Assembly (NCBI RefSeq): GCF_040702995.1
Contig: NZ_CP159992.1
Span: 444,501-508,500, forward strand
Length of the DNA: 64,000 bases
Source: Paenibacillus sp. AN1007
GTDB taxonomy: Bacteria > Bacillota > Bacilli > Paenibacillales > Paenibacillaceae
Direction of reading: 5' to 3'
Each line of letters opens with the position of its first letter. Positions within the stretch are counted from its first letter, which is position 1. The notes under the pieces are model-generated. The model made no database searches. It had not been told where the DNA came from and was given only the letters and a program-made list of their open reading frames with translations. Made by a program: the position numbers and the translations under genes. This document shows, piece by piece, positions 44,568 through 53,640 of the stretch.

Positions 44568-46091
44568 ATGCGCATGAAGAATTTGCATCATTATACGGAA
44601 CATCATCGCTACTGCGTATACAGGGAGTTTGGACTAAGCGCCCTGGATGACCGCATGCTTACAGGGGCTTATCAGCCTATGGTAGGTGCTTTTGCGGTTG
44701 GCTTGTATCGGCTGTTATTTCAGCATCTCCCCGGGGAACAGGTCGGTTATTCCCCTCTGGAACAGCAGCGGAGACTGTTTATGACATTGGGGCTGGAGCC
44801 CAGTGAGAAGGGCCGTAAATATTTGGTTGAACAGGCATCCAAGCTGGAGGCCGTAGGTCTTCTTCAGACATCACGGGTCTATACTCCGGAAAATGATGAT
44901 TACATCTACGAGTATGAGCTCGAGCCGCCGCTCTCTCCGGCAGAGTTTTTCCGCACACAGCATTTGACACTGCTTCTTCGAGACAAAATTGGCAAATTCG
45001 CAGTGCTGTCCCTGCGAGCCGGTTTTTCGGCTGTGGAGAACGGGGACGCGCCTTATGCCGCAGCAAATAAAGAAAATATTTCAGTTCCCTTTTACGATAT
45101 ATTTGAGCTTAACACCCATGTCATTGATTATGAATTGGAACAGGCTTTATCCGAAGTGTCTACCTCGGCGCAGCGAACGGGTACGAATGATACAGCCGAG
45201 GAGAACACACTCAATTATGCCGACATTATTTTACGATTCCCGCGTGAGTCGGTGAACCGTCGTTATGTGGAGCAGCTGCGCTTTGATCATGAGCAGTTCG
45301 GGATCGTCAATTATGTGGTGAACAAGTTTAGTCTTAGTGTGCAGGATGTATGCCGGCTGCTGGATGAGGATGGGGTGTTTGGACCACAAGGGCAGCTGCT
45401 TTTGGATGAGCTGCAGCACAAGGCAAGCATGCAGTTCCGGCAGACGAAGAAACGACAGGAACAGCAGACGGTACAAGCTGCCAAAGTTGTTGCTCTTCGC
45501 CAGCATATGGAGGAGCCGCCAGATACAGATTCCAGTGAGCCGCCGGTGGAACATGTTGTACAGATGGAATATTATGTTGAGGTACCGCCGCAGTTTGCAA
45601 CCAAATGTGATATTCATCAATACAATATGATGCTTCGTAATGAACCGTATACACGGCTGCTGCAGACGTTTTTCCCAGGCGCCGTACCGGACAACCTGGT
45701 TGATATTTTTGAAAAAATCGATCTGAGCTACAAACTGCCTGGTGAAGTGATCAATGTACTGATCCATTATCTGATGGCGCTGCTTGTATCGGGCGGCGAG
45801 CAGCGAATTAATCGTAACTTTGTGGAAGCGATCGCTTCCAATATGCTGTTGAAGCAGGTGAATACGTACGAGAAGGCCGTGCAGTATATTCGTGATCAGG
45901 CGAAGGTAAAAGGCAAGCAGGCTGCTGGTGCAGCCGGAACCCGTACCCGTACATACGGCAAAGGAACCAAGGCCAAACCCGAAATTCCGATTGTACAAGA
46001 CATAAGCCATGACGGGGATGCTGTATCCGAAGAAGAGTTTGAAGAAATGATGCGGTTTGCCCAGCAGATGCAGGCCAGCAAGCAAAAATAA
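44568..46091 (+). CDS. dnaB: Replication initiation/helicase loading protein DnaB
   Basis: Firmicute DnaB (not the helicase): with DnaD and DnaI it loads the replicative helicase at oriC and at restart sites. 507 aa with a winged-helix N-terminal part and the DnaB_2/DDBH2-type region around residues 340-450 (YTRLLQTFFPGAVPDNLVDI). The C-terminus is basic and low in complexity before an acidic end. GAAGGAG lies 8 nt before the ATG. Usually dnaI follows directly; here a TPR gene and a terminator lie between. Confidence 0.9.
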   Translation: MRMKNLHHYTEHHRYCVYREFGLSALDDRMLTGAYQPMVGAFAVGLYRLLFQHLPGEQVGYSPLEQQRRLFMTLGLEPSEKGRKYLVEQASKLEAVGLLQTSRVYTPENDDYIYEYELEPPLSPAEFFRTQHLTLLLRDKIGKFAVLSLRAGFSAVENGDAPYAAANKENISVPFYDIFELNTHVIDYELEQALSEVSTSAQRTGTNDTAEENTLNYADIILRFPRESVNRRYVEQLRFDHEQFGIVNYVVNKFSLSVQDVCRLLDEDGVFGPQGQLLLDELQHKASMQFRQTKKRQEQQTVQAAKVVALRQHMEEPPDTDSSEPPVEHVVQMEYYVEVPPQFATKCDIHQYNMMLRNEPYTRLLQTFFPGAVPDNLVDIFEKIDLSYKLPGEVINVLIHYLMALLVSGGEQRINRNFVEAIASNMLLKQVNTYEKAVQYIRDQAKVKGKQAAGAAGTRTRTYGKGTKAKPEIPIVQDISHDGDAVSEEEFEEMMRFAQQMQASKQK

Positions 46092-46107
46092 ACGTTATAG
46101 TGCATAA

Positions 46108-46146
46108 TCAAGCGGGTCCCTGGCGAGAGGTGACTCGCTTTTTTTC
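46108..46146 (+). terminator. Terminator directly after dnaB
   Basis: Arms AAGCGGGTC and GACTCGCTT (one mismatch) followed by TTTTTCC. It separates dnaB from the downstream TPR gene and dnaI. Confidence 0.75.
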
Positions 46147-46198
46147 CAAAGGGAAGGAATCAAATAGTGCACACCTTATGCAGGGAAGGAGGACCCCG

Positions 46199-47119
46199 TT
46201 GAGTACCAGTACGAATCGAAAAGCAATTGAATGTCTTGAACATAACGAGTATGATGCAGCCTTGGCTCTGTTCCAGGAAGCGCTGAACGAATCCAGGGAC
46301 GTGCAGTCTTTAAACAATCTGGCCTGGGTGTACTATCATGAAGAGGGAGATATAGAAGCGGCTCTGAATTTGGCTAAGGAAGCCGTGGAACTTCATCCAA
46401 CCTCTCATTTTCCTTACAGCCTGTTAGGTGAAATGTTGGTTCAGAAGGAGAGGTGGGAAGAGGCTTCGGCTGTTTTGGCAGACTCCATCGCCATTGAGCC
46501 TTCTAGGGAAGCATACAACAACCTGGCTGCTGCCAAATACCATCTGGGAGAATGGAGCGAAGCCGCGGATTTGTTCCTGAAAAGTGCATCGCCTTCCGAT
46601 TATGCAATGTACAGCCATATCTACTGTTTGATCAGGCTGGGAAAAAGCAATGAAGCCAAACATAAACTGGATGCTTTTTCAGAACAGGATGAAGATTTTG
46701 TTGGAGAAGTGCATGCTGCAGAACTGTACTTGGAGCTGCAGTGTTTTGCTGAAGCAGTTCGCTGGTATGAGAAATCATGGAACACCTATTATAAGACACC
46801 GGACTGGGTGTGCCGATATATTTACGCATTAGTGCAGACGAATGCAGTGGAAGATGCGCTCAAAATCGCAGAAGCATGTATTAATTTCAAACAAGAGGAT
46901 ATTCAAGAAGAACAAGCAGAGGTATGCAGTGAGGACTGGACAGAAAGTGACAAGGCATCATATTTGATTCAGTTGGAAAAGGAGAAGCAGCAGTATGCAC
47001 AAATCATGAATAGGATTTCTACCGGTTTTGTTCCACCGATGAAATTTACGACATCTTTAAGCTCCAGATGTTACTTATTCGGCTGCTCCAGACATAACTA
47101 TCCCGAATATGCAGGTTAA
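46199..47119 (+). CDS. Tetratricopeptide-repeat protein between dnaB and dnaI
   Basis: Soluble 306-aa protein made mostly of TPR helical hairpins; at least five repeats can be followed (for example ALALFQEALNESRDVQSLNNLAWVYY-like units, given here only in part as SLNNLAWVYYHEEGDIEAAL). No catalytic domain. The start is TTG 46199 behind GGAAGGAGGA; the frame opens at 46100. It lies between a terminator and the dnaI promoter, so it looks like its own unit. The C-terminus has an odd Cys-rich tail (SSRCYLFGCSRHNYPEYAG). Role unknown. Confidence 0.75.
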   Translation: MSTSTNRKAIECLEHNEYDAALALFQEALNESRDVQSLNNLAWVYYHEEGDIEAALNLAKEAVELHPTSHFPYSLLGEMLVQKERWEEASAVLADSIAIEPSREAYNNLAAAKYHLGEWSEAADLFLKSASPSDYAMYSHIYCLIRLGKSNEAKHKLDAFSEQDEDFVGEVHAAELYLELQCFAEAVRWYEKSWNTYYKTPDWVCRYIYALVQTNAVEDALKIAEACINFKQEDIQEEQAEVCSEDWTESDKASYLIQLEKEKQQYAQIMNRISTGFVPPMKFTTSLSSRCYLFGCSRHNYPEYAG

Positions 47120-47165
47120 GACGGTACCTGTGTGATCCTCGGAATGTTTTTTCCAAATGTATCAG

Positions 47166-47194
47166 TTGAGTTATTGCCCGCTTTTCTATAGAAT
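47166..47194 (+). promoter_or_regulatory. Promoter of dnaI
   Basis: TTGAGT (47166-47171), 17 bp, TAGAAT (47189-47194), 86 nt before the dnaI start. Confidence 0.6.
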
Positions 47195-47279
47195 GAACTG
47201 TACGAATGATTGAGCATGAGGCTGTAGATATGTCCTGTTATTCATAGATATTGATACTTTAAAAAGGGGGCTTGAAGCC

Positions 47280-48230
47280 ATGGAATCCTTGGGAGGACTG
47301 CTTCAGCAGCTGAACCCTTCCTTTCGTGAGCAGTCGCGGCGAATTATGGCGGATTTATTGGAGGACCCTTATGTGCGCGAGTTCCGTGCAGGTCATCCCG
47401 AACTGAAAGATGCACAGCTTATGCCCGATCTGAGCAAGCTGTTTCAGTACGCCAAAGATTCGAAGAACTGCGCGAATTGTCCGGGACTCGACAACTGTCC
47501 CAACGATTTTCAGGGTCATTTTTGCAAACTGGAAGTAGAGAACTTCAACGGTAAACCCGAAATTATAGATATTAAAGCACCCTGCTCCAAGCAGATCGCC
47601 AGGCAGAACGAGCATATTATCAAGCAGCGGATCCGCAGTTTCTATGTGGACGAGCGCGCCCTCAGTGCCGGATATAATGATGTGGAAATTATGGGTAAAG
47701 ATCGCATGCGTGCGCCAGCGGTGAACCGGGTGCTGCGTTATATCAGCGAGACCAAAGCTAATGGGCTCTCCACGCAGGGCTTGTATCTGGAAGGTTCATT
47801 CGGAACAGGCAAAACATTTCTGATGTGTTATCTGCTGCATGAACTCGCCGTTGCGGGGCATACAGGTGTCATTATTTATATGCCTGATTTTGTGGAAGAT
47901 TTGAAGTCCATGATTAGTGAAGGACAGAAGCTGAAGGAAACCACGGACATTCTCAAAAGCTGTGATCTGCTCATCTTTGACGATATCGGTGCAGAGAACC
48001 TGAACCCTTGGGTCCGGGATCATGTGATGGGTTCCATTCTTAACTACAGGATGAATCGGAAACCAACGTTTTATACTTCGAACTACAACCTGGAAGGGCT
48101 TGAGAAACATCTGAGCTTTACCAACCGGGATGGTGAGGAAACGAACAAAGGGCAGCGTCTGATGGATCGAATTCGCCCGTTTGTGGACGTTATTCAGGTG
48201 CGGGGCGAGAATCAGCGCGGCAAGCGTTAG
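47280..48230 (+). CDS. dnaI: Primosomal protein DnaI (helicase loader ATPase)
   Basis: AAA+ loader that places the replicative helicase on DNA together with DnaB and DnaD. The N-terminal helicase-binding domain carries a zinc-type Cys cluster, CANCPGLDNC and HFC near residues 62-82. The ATPase domain has Walker A GSFGTGKTF (from about residue 171) and Walker B LLIFDDIG. A late Arg-rich sensor region ends the protein. 316 aa, AAAGGGGG ribosome site. Confidence 0.93.
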   Translation: MESLGGLLQQLNPSFREQSRRIMADLLEDPYVREFRAGHPELKDAQLMPDLSKLFQYAKDSKNCANCPGLDNCPNDFQGHFCKLEVENFNGKPEIIDIKAPCSKQIARQNEHIIKQRIRSFYVDERALSAGYNDVEIMGKDRMRAPAVNRVLRYISETKANGLSTQGLYLEGSFGTGKTFLMCYLLHELAVAGHTGVIIYMPDFVEDLKSMISEGQKLKETTDILKSCDLLIFDDIGAENLNPWVRDHVMGSILNYRMNRKPTFYTSNYNLEGLEKHLSFTNRDGEETNKGQRLMDRIRPFVDVIQVRGENQRGKR

Positions 48231-48256
48231 AGCGTATTTTTCCATTTGAAATTCAC

Positions 48257-48303
48257 CAAAAGAAGCCTGGCTTTCGCAATATGCGAAAACCGGGCTTCTC
48301 TGG
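48257..48303. terminator. Convergent terminator between dnaI and the small membrane protein gene
   Basis: Long stem AGAAGCCTGGCTTTCGCA paired with TGCGAAAACCGGGCTTCT (two mismatches). TTTT follows on the minus strand. Confidence 0.8.
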
Positions 48304-48334
48304 TCTCGGCAGCCTGAATGCTGAACTGCACATT

Positions 48335-48490
48335 CTACTCGGTCAGGAATTTGAAAATAACCATTCCAAAGAAGATGACAGTCATCAGGCCGCCCATGCC
48401 GACAACGCCCATAATCAGATCGAAGAAGTCGTTGCGCGGCTCCTCGTTCACATGTTCACGCGGGTCGGTCATCCGAATATTAGCGTCCAT
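48335..48490 (-). CDS. Small single-span membrane protein (possibly YqzM-like)
   Basis: 51 aa: a charged N-terminus (DPREHVNEEPRNDF) and one membrane segment near the C-terminus (LIMGVVGMGGLMTVIFFGMVIF in part). The ATG at 48490 has AAAGGAGG 8 nt upstream. The arrangement recalls YqzM-type peptides, but this is not certain. Single-gene unit. Confidence 0.65.
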   Translation of the reverse strand: MDANIRMTDPREHVNEEPRNDFFDLIMGVVGMGGLMTVIFFGMVIFKFLTE

Positions 48491-48659
48491 CGTTTTGCCT
48501 CCTTTGAGGATTGACAGCTTGGCCTGCAAGCAGGTCTGCAATCCGGAGTAATTTTAGTATACTTGGAAAAGAAAGCGTTTGTAAAGATTTAGCAGATGGC
48601 CTGCTTCACCTGTAATTGTGAAGATTTCATGTTGGGAAGATGAACATTGGTCTGTTCAT

Positions 48660-48689
48660 TTCACAAGTTTAACGCACATGTGTTATACT
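48660..48689 (+). promoter_or_regulatory. trxA promoter
   Basis: TTCACA (48660-48665), 18 bp, TATACT (48684-48689) with an extended TGT just before it. Confidence 0.65.
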
Positions 48690-48755
48690 GGAAGTGTCGT
48701 TCACGACGTTACAGGTTAAAATAAAACCGTAAGTATATATAAGGAGGACAATTTC

Positions 48756-49073
48756 ATGGCTATTGTTAACGTATCCGATCAATCCTTTAACACGGAAGTC
48801 GAAGGAGAAGGAACGGTTCTGGTTGATTTCTGGGCGCCTTGGTGTGGTCCTTGCAAAATGCTCGCTCCAATCCTGGAAGAGCTGTCCACTGAAGTTGGCG
48901 ATTCCGTAAAAATTGCTAAAGTGAATGTGGATGAGAATCCTGAATCTGCTTCCCGTTTCGGCGTAATGAGCATTCCAACATTGATCTTCTTCAAAGACGG
49001 TCAACCGGTGGATAAAGTGGTTGGTTTGAACTCCAAAGAAGCTCTCAAAGGAATCATCGAAAAACATCAATAA
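48756..49073 (+). CDS. trxA: Thioredoxin
   Basis: Canonical cytosolic thioredoxin, 105 aa, the general dithiol reductant for ribonucleotide reductase and others. Active site W29-C30-G-P-C33, cis-Pro in MSIPTL. ATAAGGAGG precedes the ATG. Monocistronic with promoter and terminator. Codon choice is strongly biased, in line with high expression. Confidence 0.97.
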   Translation: MAIVNVSDQSFNTEVEGEGTVLVDFWAPWCGPCKMLAPILEELSTEVGDSVKIAKVNVDENPESASRFGVMSIPTLIFFKDGQPVDKVVGLNSKEALKGIIEKHQ

Positions 49074-49106
49074 ACAGCAAAACATCATTAGGTGCAGGCT
49101 GACACA

Positions 49107-49141
49107 TCGCCTCCGGTTTACATGCCGGGGGCGTTTTGCGT
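49107..49141 (+). terminator. Terminator after trxA
   Basis: Arms GCCTCCGG and CCGGGGGC with loop TTTACATG, then GTTTTGCG. The T-run is short. Confidence 0.6.
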
Positions 49142-49223
49142 CGAAAAGCGAGATGTAGGACAATATAAAAGTAATGTAGATTATTTATAAATTATACGAA
49201 TGATTATAAAATGAAACTGGAAA

Positions 49224-49418
49224 TTTACATGATTAACAGAGAGGACAGAAATGAACAGGAGAAGCGAAGCTAAAAGCTTTCTGAAAGAAAGCTGCATCGG
49301 AAGCATCTGCTGTAGCCTTTATCACCGGATTTTTCCCTTTGTAAAAGGATAAGGATCGAAAAAATCTGGGGATAACAGCGATCGAAGGTTCATTCTGTCA
49401 TCGGAATGGAACATGTAA
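49224..49418 (+). repeat. Single structured repeat element just upstream of uvrC
   Basis: About 195 bp with inverted ends TTACATG (49225-49231) and CATGTAA (49412-49418). Outer arms GACAGAAATGAAC (49244-49256) and GTTCATTCTGTC (49388-49399) pair; GAAGCGAAGC is at 49261, the inner stem is ATCACCGGATTTTT (49321) with AAAAAATCTGGGGAT (49359), and AACAGCGATC is at 49374. Same family and size as the 42.5-kb element, in the opposite orientation. Its right end is 44 bp before the uvrC start. Confidence 0.85.
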
Positions 49419-49461
49419 GGTGAAGGCTTCAATTTTTTCGGAAGGGAGGACCCACCGAGCG

Positions 49462-51549
49462 ATGGACCCATATATGCAGCAGTTAGAAGCGCAGGAGAAG
49501 GCACTGGAGCAGATTCGCCACAAACTCGCACTGCTTCCCGACATGCCGGGCTGTTATCTGATGAAAAACAGTGAAGGCACCATTATTTACGTTGGTAAAG
49601 CCAAAGTGCTGAAGAACCGCGTGCGCTCTTATTTTATTGGAAGTCATAACGGAAAGACGCAGCGTTTGGTGGCGGATATCCGAGATTTTGAATACATCGT
49701 GACAGGCAGCAACATGGAAGCACTCATCCTGGAATGCAACCTGATCAAAAAACATATGCCGCGTTACAACGTACTGCTCAAAGATGATAAGACATTTCCG
49801 TATCTCAAAATAACGAATGAAAAGCATCCGCGGCTCGAAGTAACCCGTCGTGTGCTGAAAGATAAAGCGAAATACTTCGGACCTTATCCGAACTCGTATG
49901 CAGCACATCAAACGAAAAAACTGCTGGATCGCATGTATCCGCTCCGCAAATGCGGTGTGATGCCGAAGGAGGTCTGCCTGTATTATCACATGGGCCAGTG
50001 TCTTGCTCCTTGTGTGAAAGATGTAGGCAAAGAGCAGTATGACGAGATTTCGCAGGAGATCGGATCATTTCTAAGCGGCGGACATGAAGAGATTAAGAAG
50101 GACCTGCAGCGTAAAATGCAGGAAGCGGCCGAGGATCTGTATTTTGAACGGGCCAAAGAGCTTCGTGATCAGGTGATTGCAATTGATGCAATTATGGAAA
50201 AACAGAAAATTACGATGGCTGACGCCAGAGACCGCGACGTCTTCGGATTTGCAATCGATAAAGGCTGGATGTGTGTCCAGATTCTATATATGCGTCAGGG
50301 AAAAATGATTGAACGCCATGTGTCGACCTTCCCGTTTTACGGTGAGGCCTACAGTGACTTCATGTCCTTTGTTACACAGTATTACAGTGATAACCCGGCA
50401 CTGCCGCAGGAAATTTTATTACCAGAAATGCCGAAAGAGCTGATGGATGACGGGGATGCGGTCGATCTGGCAGGTACTGATAACGCGAACACGACAGACC
50501 ATGTTCAGGCTGCGGTAACGGCAGAGTCTGCGCAGGAGGAACAGCAGTCGAAAGCGAATCCAGCTGCCGAATCAGCATCACAGGTTGCCGAGATGCGTAC
50601 AGCTTATGAAACGAATCCAGCTGCTGACGGTAACAATGGTTCAGCCGATGCGGGGGTAACGTCAAACGCCAAACTGCCATCCGAGATGGAGGACCCGTCC
50701 CAGATGGCCGCATCCCTGCAGGAGTGGCTGGAGATCAAAGTGCACATTCCGCAGCGCGGGTTGAAACGCCAGATGATTACGATGGCACTGGACAATGCGC
50801 GGGTGGCATTGGAGGAGAAGTTCCGTCTCATTGAACGTAATGAAGAACGGACATCCAAAGCATCCGAAGGATTGGGACGCTGGATCGGGCTGGAGCAGCT
50901 GCGCCGGATCGAAGCGTTTGATAACTCGAACATTCAGGGGACCAATCCGGTATCGGCCATGATTGTGTTTACCGACGGTAAACCAGACAAGAAGGAATAC
51001 CGCAAATACAAAGTACGTTCTGTCGAAGGACCGGATGACTATGAAACGATGCGGGAAGTCATCCGCCGCCGTTATGAGCGCGTGCTTAAAGAAAACCTGA
51101 CCCAGCCTGACCTGATCGTGGTCGATGGAGGGAAGGGACAGATTTCCGCTGCGGTAGATGTGCTTGAAAATGAGCTGGGGCTGTATATTCCGGTTTGTGG
51201 ATTGGTGAAGGATGCCAAACACAAAACGTCACAGCTGATGATTGGCAGCCCGCCAGAAGTGATTGCGCTGCCGCGGGACAGTCAGGAGTTTTATCTGCTG
51301 CAGCGAATCCAGGAAGAAGTTCACCGGTTTGCCATCTCGTTTCACCGCGAGCAGCGCGGCAAATCAATGGTTACATCCCGGCTGGATGCCATCCCGGGCA
51401 TTGGGGAGAAGCGGCGCAAGCTGCTGCTGAAGCATTTTGGCTCTTTACGCAAAATAAAAGAGGCCAGCGTCGAAGACTTCCGGCCTCTATCTATTGGGGA
51501 TAAACTGGCAAATCAGATTATTGCAGCACTTCGTGATGAGGAGTCGTGA
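49462..51549 (+). CDS. uvrC: Excinuclease ABC subunit C, with a large internal insertion
   Basis: Nuclease subunit of UvrABC that makes both incisions around DNA lesions. The GIY-YIG domain ([19 protein letters not shown]) is at residues 15-90, the UVR motif near 200, the RNase H-like domain from about 415 ([18 protein letters not shown]) and HhH at the end. Residues about 329-413 are an Ala/Glu/Asn-rich segment absent from standard UvrC, raising the length to 695 from about 600. Start ATG 49462 behind GGAAGGGAGG (12 nt); GTG 49420 is an alternative. The 3' end overlaps the convergent protease gene by 32 bp. Confidence 0.93.
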   Translation: MDPYMQQLEAQEKALEQIRHKLALLPDMPGCYLMKNSEGTIIYVGKAKVLKNRVRSYFIGSHNGKTQRLVADIRDFEYIVTGSNMEALILECNLIKKHMPRYNVLLKDDKTFPYLKITNEKHPRLEVTRRVLKDKAKYFGPYPNSYAAHQTKKLLDRMYPLRKCGVMPKEVCLYYHMGQCLAPCVKDVGKEQYDEISQEIGSFLSGGHEEIKKDLQRKMQEAAEDLYFERAKELRDQVIAIDAIMEKQKITMADARDRDVFGFAIDKGWMCVQILYMRQGKMIERHVSTFPFYGEAYSDFMSFVTQYYSDNPALPQEILLPEMPKELMDDGDAVDLAGTDNANTTDHVQAAVTAESAQEEQQSKANPAAESASQVAEMRTAYETNPAADGNNGSADAGVTSNAKLPSEMEDPSQMAASLQEWLEIKVHIPQRGLKRQMITMALDNARVALEEKFRLIERNEERTSKASEGLGRWIGLEQLRRIEAFDNSNIQGTNPVSAMIVFTDGKPDKKEYRKYKVRSVEGPDDYETMREVIRRRYERVLKENLTQPDLIVVDGGKGQISAAVDVLENELGLYIPVCGLVKDAKHKTSQLMIGSPPEVIALPRDSQEFYLLQRIQEEVHRFAISFHREQRGKSMVTSRLDAIPGIGEKRRKLLLKHFGSLRKIKEASVEDFRPLSIGDKLANQIIAALRDEES

Positions 51550-53215
51550 CATACGGCTCTTCTTTTTGTTTTGGATTGAAACGATACACTGCATATCCTA
51601 CGATGGCCGGCAGCACAATCCAGAAGATTCCGGCTCCAATGTTCAGTGCATCACCCATGAACACCAGACTGAGGCCCATCAGCAGGCTGTCGAAGATCAC
51701 ATGTGCAAAAACAACGGCAATGAAGCCGTGACGAAGCATGATCAGGCTGAACAGCAGTCCGATGACGGTCAGCTCAATCGGGCGTGTAATGACCGGATAG
51801 ATCGGATACAGCGTGTGTCCGAGCGCCCAGATGATTGTAGGAACTAGGCACGCGATAAACGTGTTCCGTACGACCTTTTGCATCATACGAATACCAAACA
51901 GTCGATACACCGCTTCCTCGCCAATACCGGCCATCCAGGCCATGATCGGGAAGATCCAGGCATAGGTCATGTTATACGTTGATTGATCTGCTGACGTTGT
52001 CGACCATGTGCCGATGCTGCGCTCCAGAATAAAGAACAGAATCGACTGCACACCCAGTAGAATGAATGCCCACAGGTAACCGGTATACATACTGTGCAGC
52101 ACATATTTGCCATAACCCGGCTCTTTGGCACGGGGCCATGGATTCCATCCGATTTTGCGCCACAACCCGTCACCTGCTACAAGTGACAGATAGATCATGG
52201 CACTCATCACGAGGGTAATGCCTGTCTGAATGAGCATTAGAAACACCAGCATGAAACTGGAGAGTCCCTGTGCCTCAAAGAGAGGTAACATGTTCAGTGT
52301 ACCGATCATGGAAGCTGCGAAGTACACCAGCGCCAGCACCAGGCCGCGTTTAAACGATGTGTTCGCACGAGCCAGGATGCTGTAGATGAGCGCCAGCACG
52401 CCGAGAACAAACGTCAGAAACGCGTAGCCACCGTAGGTTAACCAGTTGGCCAATTTGGTCTGGTCTTTAACATAATTAGTGTGTGATTTCGGTACAGAGA
52501 AGCCCGGATCGAATGAACGGACAGCCCCATTTTCAAATGTAAAATTCAATTCAAGTTTGGAGCTGCCTATCGATTTGCTCGTATCCATATACTTCAGACC
52601 CGGCTCACCATCTCGTGTTTCCAATTGAAGCGCTGCGGCATCATAGCCGAATTGTTTTAAAACGCCAGATGCCAGCTCTTCTTTCTCGTTCAAAGGCATG
52701 TGGCCTTCTGCAAGTGACTCTGACGTTCGTTCAATCCCTTGTTCTTGTCGAGATTCAAGGGCTGTGTACAAGGAGGTTGGCAGTACACGTTTGAAAGCGA
52801 CGACTTTTCCTGTTTTCATATGTACGTCAATGTTTAAATAACCGCCCTTATCCTGATCCAATAAACGCACGCGGTATACATCGTAAGGAAAGGCTGCTTC
52901 CCATGTTTTATTATACGTATCCAGCTGTTTGGTCTTCGCCATATACCCGTAAATATCGGAATGGGTCTGATAAGTTACAAGGGGTTTACTGGTATTGCTG
53001 GGGAGCGTATAGTCATCAACAGAAGCTGCGAATGAACGTGCAGATTGGATCGCATCATCCTTGCTAATGAAGGATGATGACGAAATTTCTGTTGTTTGGG
53101 ATGAAGTCGCAGGAAAGATCTGAAAGACAAAAAATAAGATCAGGCCGATCACCGCAAGCAACCCCAAACGTTTGAAGTTAGCCTTAAGCTGTAAAGGCTG
53201 CTCTGAGGGATTCAT
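51518..53215 (-). CDS. CPBP-family intramembrane protease with N-terminal extracytoplasmic domain
   Basis: Abi/CAAX-type membrane protein of 565 aa. One N-terminal helix (about residues 15-32) is followed by a 210-residue soluble region, then eight or more helices. The CPBP motifs are in the C-terminal part: E433-E434-AVYR, then WALGHTLYP and FAHVIFDS, whose Glu and His form the metal-free or glutamic-type active site. AAAGGAGGAAC precedes the ATG. Substrate unknown; related proteins act in prenyl-protein processing, bacteriocin immunity or signalling. Confidence 0.88.
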   Translation of the reverse strand: MNPSEQPLQLKANFKRLGLLAVIGLILFFVFQIFPATSSQTTEISSSSFISKDDAIQSARSFAASVDDYTLPSNTSKPLVTYQTHSDIYGYMAKTKQLDTYNKTWEAAFPYDVYRVRLLDQDKGGYLNIDVHMKTGKVVAFKRVLPTSLYTALESRQEQGIERTSESLAEGHMPLNEKEELASGVLKQFGYDAAALQLETRDGEPGLKYMDTSKSIGSSKLELNFTFENGAVRSFDPGFSVPKSHTNYVKDQTKLANWLTYGGYAFLTFVLGVLALIYSILARANTSFKRGLVLALVYFAASMIGTLNMLPLFEAQGLSSFMLVFLMLIQTGITLVMSAMIYLSLVAGDGLWRKIGWNPWPRAKEPGYGKYVLHSMYTGYLWAFILLGVQSILFFILERSIGTWSTTSADQSTYNMTYAWIFPIMAWMAGIGEEAVYRLFGIRMMQKVVRNTFIACLVPTIIWALGHTLYPIYPVITRPIELTVIGLLFSLIMLRHGFIAVVFAHVIFDSLLMGLSLVFMGDALNIGAGIFWIVLPAIVGYAVYRFNPKQKEEPYVTTPHHEVLQ

Positions 53216-53402
53216 GAAATGGTGTTCCTCCTTTATTCAATTACATATTAAAGTAAAGATAGCACAGGGGATGGACCCAATGCCAATGACTTCACGAAAA
53301 CAGGTGCAAATCTTTGAAAATGAATGAAAATGATCAAAAAAATCTGATCCTGCTGTTAGGGCATGAACTTTCTTACCGTTTTGAGCGAATTCGATGGTAT
53401 TT

Positions 53403-53445
53403 ACACAAAAACCGTTTTGTGTGCAGCCGCCGCAGCGCTTATAAT
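53403..53445 (+). promoter_or_regulatory. Promoter with palindrome upstream of the K+ uptake operon
   Basis: TTGTGT (53417-53422), 17 bp, TATAAT (53440-53445). A perfect inverted repeat ACACAAAA-ACCG-TTTTGTGT (53403-53422) covers the -35, a plausible operator. The remaining leader up to the start (about 190 nt) shows no recognisable c-di-AMP riboswitch. Confidence 0.6.
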
Positions 53446-53640
53446 TTTTGAAGCAAATATGCAGCATCCCGCATGTCTCAAGTTCAACAAGGGAACGAAT
53501 AGAACCCAGAACGATCCCAACTAGGGGGAGAATGAACAGGTTGTATATCAACTCTAATTATATGTTGCTATTTTATGAATCATACATGGGCTCCACAGGG
53601 TGGGGTTATTTTATTTTGGGCAGAGGTGGATGATACAGAA

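Noticed and set aside
45231..46085. 284-codon minus-strand open frame opposite dnaB
   Set aside because: Shadow of a well-supported gene.
53237..53551. 104-codon minus-strand open frame upstream of ktrB
   Set aside because: It covers the ktr promoter and palindrome, starts at a TTG without a ribosome site, and has no recognisable motif.
53216..53640. c-di-AMP (ydaO-type) riboswitch before the ktr genes
   Set aside because: I looked for its conserved GGGGGAACC-like core and pseudoknot strands and found none.
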